A stretch of DNA of 64,000 nt from Betaproteobacteria bacterium (lineage in GTDB: Bacteria; Pseudomonadota; Gammaproteobacteria; Burkholderiales; SG8-39), in the NCBI GenBank assembly GCA_016210745.1, contig JACQTO010000156.1, positions 1 to 64,000 of the forward strand, written 5' to 3'. Each line of letters begins with the position of its first letter. The stretch's first letter is position 1. Position numbers and translations under genes: made by a program. Shown piece after piece: positions 8,757 through 16,275 of the stretch. Under the pieces are notes generated by a model, which saw only the letters and a program-made list of their open reading frames with translations, was not told the DNA's origin and searched no databases.

Positions 8757-10649
8757 TTGAATACGATTCCAGAATCAGTGGACTCGCGTGTGCAGCTTAC
8801 CGAGGCGCAACGCAATGCGCTCGATCAGGCCTGGCACCGGTTCGGCATCGCGGACAGCCCGGAGGAGTTTTGCCACAATTGGCTGGTGCTCCAGTGTCGC
8901 GCCATTGGCGATGTCAACGATGCGGTAGTGGTGCTGCAGAAGCCAGGAACTGAAACCTTCTCGCCACTCGCGTTCTGGCCCGAGACCAGCGGCGACCACT
9001 CGCATCTCGCCGAAATCACCGAGCGGGCGTTGCGGGAGGGGCGCGGCATTGTGCAGGCGCGCGAGGCAACTGCCGGTGCAGCTCAATTGCCTGATCGCAC
9101 CGATTACCAGCTCGCTTATCCGATACGGCTGGACGGGAAGATAAGGGGCGTGGTCGGTCTGGATGTCGCGTGGCGCGACGAGTTGCAGCTGCAGGCGGCT
9201 ATGCGCCAGTTGCAATGGGGGGCTGGCTGGCTGGAAGTGCTGCTGCGGCGCCACGCCGATCCCATGGAGGCGGCCCGCTTGCGGATGAAGCTTATCCTGC
9301 AATTGGTGGCGATACTTCTGGAGCGCGGCAATCTCAAGGATGCCTGCAGCGCGCTGGTGACCGAAATAGCGACCCAGCTGGGGTGTGACCGCGTCGTGCT
9401 CGGCCTGATGCACGATCGGGTAATCCAGATTGAGGCCGTGTCACACACCGTGCAGTTTGACCGGTATGCCAATCTGCTCAACGCGACGACCGCCGCGATG
9501 ATGGAATCGCTGGATCAGCAGGAATCCATCGTCTATCCGCCTGACCCGGGTGGGCGATTGGTAGTGACGTTCGCGCATGCGGAACTGGCGCAGATGTCGG
9601 GCGCGGGCGGTCTGGCGACTTCTCCGCTGATTCACCAGGGACGAGCTATAGGGGCGCTTACGCTGGAGCGTGCGGCGGGACTGCACTTTGATGCGCCATC
9701 GATTGAACTGCTGGACGGCCTGTCGGCGATGCTCGGGCCGCTGATTGCATTGCAACAATCGCAGCAGCGCAGCCTGCCCGCACACCTGGCAGGTTCCGTG
9801 CGCGGTTTTTGGGAACGCTTGGTGGGGCCGCGCGAAGCCGGTTTCAAGTTCACTGTGATTGTGGTCTCGTTGTTGTTGTTGTTCCTCATATTCGCGAAAG
9901 GCGAATACCGGGTGTCGGCTGACGCACGCATCGAGGGCGAAATCCAGCGCGCGCTGACGGCACCGTTTCAGGGTTACGTACGCGAGGCTTACCGGCGCGC
10001 GGGCGATACGGTGCAGAAGGGCGATGTGATTGCGCGGCTTGACGACCGCGACTTGCGTCTGGAACGCGTGCGCTTGGCTGCGCAGCGCGATCAGGCATCG
10101 CAGCAATTTCGCGAGGCGATGGCCAAGCGTGAGCGCTCGCAGGCGCGCATAGCCTCGGCGCAGATTGCGCAGGCTGAAGCGCAGATTGCGCTAATCGACG
10201 AGCAACTGAGCCGTTCCGAGCTGGTGGCGCCTTTTGCCGGCATACTGGTCAGCGGCGATCTGTCGCAGGCGCTGGGCGCGCCAGTCGAACGTGGACAAAT
10301 CCTTTTCGAGTTGGCGCCGCTCGACGCCTATCGGGTCGTGCTGCAGGTCGATGAGCAACAGGTGATCGACGTGCGCTCCGGCCAGCACGGCGAACTGGTG
10401 CTGTCGTCGATGCCCGGCGTGCGTTATCCGCTGACAGTGAAGACCGTGACACCCGTCAATGTGGCCAAGGAAGGCCGCAACCTGTTCCGCGTGGAGGCCC
10501 CGCTTGATGCGAAGCCGGATGATTCGCGCCTGCGGCCCGGCATGGAGGGCGTGGGAAAGGTGTCCGTGGATGAGCGGCGCCTGATCTGGATCTGGACGCG
10601 CGAATTCACGTATTGGCTCAAACGTAAGCTGTGGGCCTGGATGCCCTAG
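8757..10649 (+). CDS. GAF-like domain / single TM / HlyD-type periplasmic adaptor fusion
   Basis: N-terminal GAF-like region (LLERGNLKDACSALVTEIATQLGCDRVVLGLM...GAGGLATSPLIHQGRAIGALTLERAAG), TM segment FTVIVVSLLLLFLIFA, then barrel-sandwich/coiled coil (ALTAPFQGYVREAYRRAGDTVQKGDVIARLDDRDLRLE...LVAPFAGILVSGDLSQALGAPVERGQILFELAP). Probable TTG start. Confidence 0.82.
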   Translation: MNTIPESVDSRVQLTEAQRNALDQAWHRFGIADSPEEFCHNWLVLQCRAIGDVNDAVVVLQKPGTETFSPLAFWPETSGDHSHLAEITERALREGRGIVQAREATAGAAQLPDRTDYQLAYPIRLDGKIRGVVGLDVAWRDELQLQAAMRQLQWGAGWLEVLLRRHADPMEAARLRMKLILQLVAILLERGNLKDACSALVTEIATQLGCDRVVLGLMHDRVIQIEAVSHTVQFDRYANLLNATTAAMMESLDQQESIVYPPDPGGRLVVTFAHAELAQMSGAGGLATSPLIHQGRAIGALTLERAAGLHFDAPSIELLDGLSAMLGPLIALQQSQQRSLPAHLAGSVRGFWERLVGPREAGFKFTVIVVSLLLLFLIFAKGEYRVSADARIEGEIQRALTAPFQGYVREAYRRAGDTVQKGDVIARLDDRDLRLERVRLAAQRDQASQQFREAMAKRERSQARIASAQIAQAEAQIALIDEQLSRSELVAPFAGILVSGDLSQALGAPVERGQILFELAPLDAYRVVLQVDEQQVIDVRSGQHGELVLSSMPGVRYPLTVKTVTPVNVAKEGRNLFRVEAPLDAKPDDSRLRPGMEGVGKVSVDERRLIWIWTREFTYWLKRKLWAWMP

Positions 10650-10659
10650 CGGCGCCGTT

Positions 10660-12801
10660 GTGGCCGAACAACTGCTGAGCCCAGCCTGGTATCGCGTGGC
10701 CAATCTTCGGCCACGCATTCGATCGCACGTGCGCATTCTCCGGCATGAATACCGCGGTGAACGCTGGTATGTGCTCGAGGATCGCATTTCGCGCCGCACT
10801 CACCGCTTTAACCCGGCGGCCTATTTTATCGTGGGTCTGATGGATGGCCGGCGCACCATGCAGGAAATCTGGGACGGGGCTGCAGAGCGCCTGGGTGACG
10901 ACTCTCCGACACAGGAGGAAGTGGTGCAGATCCTTGGGCAGTTGCACTTTGCCGATGTGATGCAATGCGAAGTGCCCTCGGACGTCGAGGAGTTGCTGCG
11001 CCGTTCCCAACGCGTCAGTCGTCGCAGCGCGCTGGCGCGATGGTTGGCGCCCCTCGCCATCAAATTTCCGTTGTTTGATCCGGACCGCATTCTCGAACGT
11101 GCGCTGCCATGGTATCGCAAACTTTTCGGTCCGGCTGGCGCGCTACTGTGGTTGCTGGTGGTGGGCTGGGGTGCGGTATCCGCGCTTCAGCACTGGGACC
11201 TGCTGACGAAAGACCTGTCGAGCCGCGTATTGGCCGCCGACAATCTGCTGATTATTGCCCTGGTGTTTCCGCTGGTCAAAGCCGCGCATGAGTTCGGCCA
11301 TGCGTGCGCGGTCAAGGCCTGGGGCGGCGAAACGCATGAGATGGGCATCATGCTGCTGGTGCTGATGCCGATTCCGTACGTCGATGCGTCTGCGGCCAAT
11401 GCTTTTGCGCAGCGCTGGCGGCGCATTGTGGTGGGGGCGGCAGGCATGATCGTTGAATTGTTTATCGCGTCCATCGCCTTGTTTTTCTGGCTTGAAATGC
11501 AGCCGGGCGTGGCGCGCGCAATGCTCTTCAATGTGATGCTGATCGCGGGCGTATCGACCGTGCTGTTCAATGCCAATCCATTGCTTCGGTTCGACGGCTA
11601 TTACATACTCTCCGACTGGCTTGATATCCCCAATCTGCGCCAGCGCGCGCAACAGTATCTGACCACGGCGTTCCAGCGGCGCGTGTTCGGCCTGCCGCTC
11701 CCTCCGGTGGATGCGCCGGTGCGGGAGCGGCTGTGGCTGGTGTTCTACGCTATCGCCTCATACATTTACCGCTGGTTTATCACGTTCGCCATCGCGATCT
11801 TCGTGGCGTCGGAATATCTTATTTTTGGCGTGTTGCTGGCGATCTGGGCCGCAATTGCCGCGGTGGTAATGCCCTTAGTGGCTTTGATTGCCTATGTGGG
11901 CTGGAGTCCGCGTTTGCGCCGCCGTCGACTGCGCGCGATCATGGCCACGGGGCTGATCATGGTGCTGCTGGGTGTGCTTGTCTTCGTGGTGCCTGTTCCA
12001 TCGTGGACTTCGGCGCAGGGCGTGGTGTCGGTGCCCGAGGAGATGCATGTGCGTGGCCGCGCGGACGGATTTGTTACCCGGGTGCTGGTGCAGCCGGGGA
12101 GTTTGGTGCGCCTCGGAGACGTGCTCGTCGAAACGGACGATCCGGTCTTGCGCGCGCGCGCGGCGATGCTGGAGGCGCAGCGCGAGGAACTGGAATCACG
12201 ATATCAGAAGGAGCGTCAGGACAATATTGCGCGCAGCCAGTCTTTGCTGGAACAACTCAAGGCGGCCGAAGCGGAGCTCGCGCGCGTGCGTGAACGCCAG
12301 CGCGATCTCGTTCTGCGCAGCCCGGCAGACGGCCGCTTTACGGTGCCGATGGCGCAGGATCTGCCGGGGCGTTTCGTCAAACAGGGTGAGACCGTGGGTT
12401 ACGTGATACCCGGTACCATGATGACCACGCGCGTAGTGGTGCCGCAGCAGAGCGTGGATATGGTGCGTTATCGCACCGACCGGGTCACGGTGCGTTTGAC
12501 GGAGAGCTTCTCGGAGGTGTTGCCAGCGCGCATCCTGCGGGAGGTGCCGCGAGCAAGCGACAGGTTGCCGAATATGGCGCTCGCACAGGCTGGCGGAGGA
12601 GATGTTGCGCTGGATCCGGCGCAGTCTAACGCCCCCCAGGCCTTGCAGACGCATTTCGAGTTTGAAATCGCGATTTCGGCGGCACGTGCATCGGCAATGG
12701 GCGCGCGCGCCTATGTGCGCTTTGATCATCCGGACGAAACCCTTGCGGTGCAAATGGGGCGCGCCCTGCGGCAACTGTTCCTAAATCGCTTCAACGTGTG
12801 A
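10660..12801 (+). CDS. PqqD-like N-terminal domain / M50 (site-2-type) zinc metallopeptidase / C-terminal HlyD-like domain, membrane protein
   Basis: GTG start. PqqD-like RYVLEDRISRRTHRFNPAAYFIVGLMDGRRTMQEIWDGA; zinc motif HEFGH (11288-11302) in a TM helix; second motif NANPLLRFDGYYILSDWLD; several TM helices; HlyD-like VRGRADGFVTRVLVQPGSLVRLGDVLVETDD...LRSPADGRFTV. Confidence 0.85.
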   Translation: MAEQLLSPAWYRVANLRPRIRSHVRILRHEYRGERWYVLEDRISRRTHRFNPAAYFIVGLMDGRRTMQEIWDGAAERLGDDSPTQEEVVQILGQLHFADVMQCEVPSDVEELLRRSQRVSRRSALARWLAPLAIKFPLFDPDRILERALPWYRKLFGPAGALLWLLVVGWGAVSALQHWDLLTKDLSSRVLAADNLLIIALVFPLVKAAHEFGHACAVKAWGGETHEMGIMLLVLMPIPYVDASAANAFAQRWRRIVVGAAGMIVELFIASIALFFWLEMQPGVARAMLFNVMLIAGVSTVLFNANPLLRFDGYYILSDWLDIPNLRQRAQQYLTTAFQRRVFGLPLPPVDAPVRERLWLVFYAIASYIYRWFITFAIAIFVASEYLIFGVLLAIWAAIAAVVMPLVALIAYVGWSPRLRRRRLRAIMATGLIMVLLGVLVFVVPVPSWTSAQGVVSVPEEMHVRGRADGFVTRVLVQPGSLVRLGDVLVETDDPVLRARAAMLEAQREELESRYQKERQDNIARSQSLLEQLKAAEAELARVRERQRDLVLRSPADGRFTVPMAQDLPGRFVKQGETVGYVIPGTMMTTRVVVPQQSVDMVRYRTDRVTVRLTESFSEVLPARILREVPRASDRLPNMALAQAGGGDVALDPAQSNAPQALQTHFEFEIAISAARASAMGARAYVRFDHPDETLAVQMGRALRQLFLNRFNV

Positions 12802-14744
12802 TGAATACCGCCGATGCTGCTGCCGCTGCCGCGCTGCGCGGCTACCCTGAGCGGGATGATGTGCGCCGCGCATTGGCTGACCGAGTGGTGGAGCGTGTTT
12901 CCGCGCGGCTGCATCGAATGCTCGGACGCGGCCTCGGCGATGCCGACGCGTACGTCCGGCAAATCGAACGCATGGCGGATTCCCTGCGTGCCGCACCGCC
13001 TCAAGAGCGCCTGCCGCAGATGCGCTACCGGCTGCGCCGGGACGGGTATACCGATTCACTGATTCTGGAGTGTCTGGCATTGTGCTCCATTGGACTGGAG
13101 CAGAAGGGCATCGCCCAGCCTGCCGCCGTTTCGTATGTCGCGGCGGCTGCGCTGTTGCGTCGCAGCATCGTTGCCGTGGCCGATGACGACAGTCGTTTCG
13201 CGGCGCTGGCCCTGGCGGTCACCGCGGGCGCCCTGCGCGGCGAGCCCGTGCATGTGTTGACACGCGGCGATGCCCGTGCCGTTGAGATCGCGCGGCTGCT
13301 GGGCACATATTGTGACCCCATGGGAGTTCGCGTTGCGGCGGTCGCGCCGGGAATGCAGTTTCGCGCCAAACGCGAGGCCTACGCCGCAACCGTGGTCTGT
13401 TCGTCTACACGCGAAACCGGCCTTGATTACCTGCGTGACCGGCTTCAGCTCGGCGCCCGGCAGGGCGAGTTGGCGAATGTGGCGGCCCGACTTTCCGGCG
13501 ATGCACCCGTCGAGGAGCGGCTGTTGCTGCGCGGACTGTATTGCGCCTTCGTCGAGGACGCTGAACTGGTGATGATTGATGATGCGCGTTTGCCCCTGGT
13601 GATTTCGGCTGAGGCGGATCGGTCACGCGAGCGGCTGCTGTATGAACAGGCTCTGGAACTCGCCCGCGCACTGGATCAAGAGCGCGACTTCACTATGGAG
13701 AATGGCGAGCCCGCGCTTACCGACGACGGCCGGCAGCGCCTCGCGCAACTGGTGTCCCCGCTCGGCGGGATTTGGGCTGCGCGAAACCGGTGCGAGGAGT
13801 TGATCGTGATCGCGTTGCGTGCCCTGCGCGAATTCGTACGCGACCGCGACTATCAGGTGGTGCAGGGGCGCGTCGTGTTTCCGGCGCCTGCCGGCAAGGA
13901 GGGCGAGGACCGCAGCGAAGGCGATGAAATGCTGCAGAAGCTCACTGAAGTGAAGGAGGGCTGCGCGTTGAGTGGCCGGCGCGACGTGCTTGCGCGCATG
14001 TCCGTCCCGCGCTTTCTCAATCGATATCTGCGGCTGGCGGGTGTTTGTTCCGATGCGCGTCCGGTCGAGCACGAGTTCTGGTCGCTCTACGGTTTGCGCG
14101 TGACGGGGGAAGACCTGCCGCGTAAGACCTTGCCATGCAAGGCGCGCGTTTTTGTTTCGGCGCAGGCCCGGCTGGACGCGATAGTGCGGCGTGCCGTCGA
14201 ATCGCCGGCGGGGGGCTACGCGGTCATGATCGCCATGCGTTCGCAGCAGGAAGCGCAAACGGTGTTGGAGGTGTTGGCGGCAGCCGGCATACGGGCGGGC
14301 GTAGTGCTCGGTCGCGGCGACGACGCTGACCGGCAGACGCTGGCTGGTCTGGCGCAGGCCGGGGCGGTTGTAATGACTTGTTATCCCGCCGAACGCAGCG
14401 TTACGCGCGATCCCACCGATGTGCCCCTGCATCTGCTGGTCGCCGAGCTGCACGACGCGCGCAGGCACGTGGACATGCTCTGCAGCGTATATTCCGCAAT
14501 CCGTTGCGAAATGCTGTTGTCGCTCGATAATGAGATCGTCAAGGCCCTCGCACCGGCGGCTGTGGCTACATGGATGCGCCGACGCGCAGGGCATGACGGC
14601 GAAGCCCCGTCGCGCTTGTCGCACTGGCTGACACGCCGTCTACAAACTGCGATGGAACGCGAGCAGCGCCTGCTGCGCGAAGAGCTGCTGTCGCGCGACG
14701 TTTATCTTAATGATTTGCTGGCATTCAGCGGCAGGCACGACTAA
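12798..14744 (+). CDS. SecA-like protein with degenerate nucleotide-binding motifs (putative pseudo-ATPase)
   Basis: Collinear with SecA: GEPVHVLTRGDARAVE...GLDYLRDRL; AFVEDAELVMIDDARLPLVISAEAD; LTDDGRQRL; RDYQVVQGRVVF; SVPRFLNRYLRLAGV...EFWSLYGL; AELHDARRHVDM...LLSLDNEIVKAL. Walker A, DEAD-type Walker B and the arginine-finger motif are not recognisable. Start (GTG 12798 or ATG 12801) overlaps the M50 gene stop. Confidence 0.78.
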   Translation: MMNTADAAAAAALRGYPERDDVRRALADRVVERVSARLHRMLGRGLGDADAYVRQIERMADSLRAAPPQERLPQMRYRLRRDGYTDSLILECLALCSIGLEQKGIAQPAAVSYVAAAALLRRSIVAVADDDSRFAALALAVTAGALRGEPVHVLTRGDARAVEIARLLGTYCDPMGVRVAAVAPGMQFRAKREAYAATVVCSSTRETGLDYLRDRLQLGARQGELANVAARLSGDAPVEERLLLRGLYCAFVEDAELVMIDDARLPLVISAEADRSRERLLYEQALELARALDQERDFTMENGEPALTDDGRQRLAQLVSPLGGIWAARNRCEELIVIALRALREFVRDRDYQVVQGRVVFPAPAGKEGEDRSEGDEMLQKLTEVKEGCALSGRRDVLARMSVPRFLNRYLRLAGVCSDARPVEHEFWSLYGLRVTGEDLPRKTLPCKARVFVSAQARLDAIVRRAVESPAGGYAVMIAMRSQQEAQTVLEVLAAAGIRAGVVLGRGDDADRQTLAGLAQAGAVVMTCYPAERSVTRDPTDVPLHLLVAELHDARRHVDMLCSVYSAIRCEMLLSLDNEIVKALAPAAVATWMRRRAGHDGEAPSRLSHWLTRRLQTAMEREQRLLREELLSRDVYLNDLLAFSGRHD

Positions 14745-14773
14745 CGCCGCAGCGGGAACCGCGCCGCACACCA

Positions 14774-15595
14774 TTAGGAGAAGGCCGCTTTGCAGCGTAC
14801 GCCCGCGGGGATTGCGCCCTTCGAATTGGGCAATATCATGCGCACGCCGAATGTGCCGCTGGCAGCGTCTAGCACCCGGTCGATGACGCTGACGGTGGTT
14901 TTCAGCTTGCCGCCGATCGGCGCCTCCGGCATGACGATGGCTTGCTGGCCGGGCTTGATCTTGCCGTAAAGGCTCACGGGCAATACCACTTCCACATGCA
15001 GCGGGTCTATTTCGGCCAGCTTCATGATCGGATCGCGGATGCTGGTCGCCCCGAATTCGCCGGGTCTCAGCAGTACCTCCACCACCACGCCGCTAAATGG
15101 GCTGCGTATGGTGCGCATCGCGAGCAATTCTCCGGCGCGCTTGGCTTCGTGCACAGACAATTGCCGATTGTCTCTCGCCCGGCGCAATTCCTCGGTAGCC
15201 ACCCTCAGTTCGGCCTCGGCCTCGTCGCGTGCGTTGGCCGAAACGAAATTGCGCTTGAGGAGGTCGTCGGCCCGGCTGAATTTTTTCTGCGCGATATCGA
15301 CGCGTGCCTCGGCGGCCTTGATCTCGCCCTGCATCGTGGCGCGTGATTGCGCCAATTCGTAGGCAGCCCGTTCCGGTCCGGATTCGAGCGTGACCAGAAC
15401 CTGGCCGCGAGCCACGCGATCGCCGCGGCTCACCTTGACCGATTCGATAATGGCTTCCACCGGGCTGCGGATTTCGATGCTCTGCCGCGCTTCGATCATG
15501 CAGTCGTAGTCGGCGCCAGAGGCCGTTGCCGCCCAAAGCATCAGCGCAGCAAGAGTGTATTGGATCGGTGATCGCGCGAAGGATCGCATGTGCAT
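14774..15595 (-). CDS. HlyD/RND-type periplasmic adaptor protein
   Basis: Signal peptide MRSFARSPIQYTLAALMLWAATASGA, then IEIRSPVEAIIESVKVSRGDRVARGQVLVTLESGPE, coiled-coil hairpin, MRTIRSPFSGVVVEVLLRPGEFG. Start is ATG 15589 or 15595; convergent with the pseudo-SecA gene. Confidence 0.87.
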   Translation of the reverse strand: MHMRSFARSPIQYTLAALMLWAATASGADYDCMIEARQSIEIRSPVEAIIESVKVSRGDRVARGQVLVTLESGPERAAYELAQSRATMQGEIKAAEARVDIAQKKFSRADDLLKRNFVSANARDEAEAELRVATEELRRARDNRQLSVHEAKRAGELLAMRTIRSPFSGVVVEVLLRPGEFGATSIRDPIMKLAEIDPLHVEVVLPVSLYGKIKPGQQAIVMPEAPIGGKLKTTVSVIDRVLDAASGTFGVRMILPNSKGAIPAGVRCKAAFS

Positions 15596-15772
15596 TCGGG
15601 ATCGCAATCGATGAACGGGTAAAGATTCTAACGGATCACGGCGCGCCCAGGCATATTTCCGGGGCATCGCGATGGGCACAAGGCTTCGCCGGGCACTCGG
15701 CATCTCGCCCTCGAGGAATGAGGATCGTTCGCATCGGCGCGTTTGACTGCGGCCCGGCGGTTCGGAGTTTAC

Positions 15773-15787
15773 TGTGAACTAGTTCAC
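15773..15787. promoter_or_regulatory. CRP/FNR-family-like palindromic operator
   Basis: (T)GTGAACTAGTTCAC: GTGAACTAGTTCAC (15774-15787) is a perfect 14-bp palindrome and fits TGTGA-N6-TCACx. Lies between the divergent adaptor gene and giant gene 1. Confidence 0.5.
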
Positions 15788-15836
15788 GATTTTTTCGCAT
15801 CGAGTCTTGCGTCCCGTTCTTGGAAGGCGCCAACTA

Positions 15837-15886
15837 GTCATGCAGTCGTCATACGCGGTTGTCATACGCTGTCGTCATAAACAGGA
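15837..15886. repeat. Cluster of short direct repeats GTCAT(A/G) upstream of giant gene 1
   Basis: GTCATGCAGTC / GTCATACGCGGTT / GTCATACGCTGTC / GTCATAAACAGGA, with starts at 15837, 15848, 15861 and 15874. Confidence 0.5.
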
Positions 15887-16275
15887 ACAAAGGAAGACCG
15901 GAAAGAAGCCAAAAAAGCGCGTAAGAAACAGTGCAATAGGCGTGGGGAGCGGTTTATGCGGCCGGGCGCAAGGGCGAACGGAGTATTTCGATTATCACGA
16001 GTATGCGCGTGCCGTAACGCTCGTATCTACAGACTGAGCCTGCCGGCGCTACCGAGCCTTCGTGACCGGCTCGATCCTTTGATCAATAACGCCCGCCGAG
16101 GCCTTCGGCCTTCGGCCGACGTATCGCAGCGATCGGGTCCGGCGCACGTGCAGCGCTGTGGCGCAGCCCCATTACACGTAGCGGCACTGCCTCACCTTTT
16201 CGGCCCCGCGGTTTGCGCGCGGGCGGCTAATGTCCATCCAGCAGCTGCACAGACCAGCGCCTGAAGGAGCTCGTC

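Noticed and set aside
16095-16120. GGCCTTCGGCCTTCGGCC repeat as a terminator or regulatory hairpin
   Set aside because: A short GC-rich direct/inverted repeat without a T tract; too common in GC-rich genomes to support a call.
15807-16264. Small ORFs (76 and 102 aa) between the adaptor gene and giant gene 1
   Set aside because: No recognisable domain or convincing ribosome-binding site; they overlap the putative regulatory repeats and are more likely leader/intergenic DNA.
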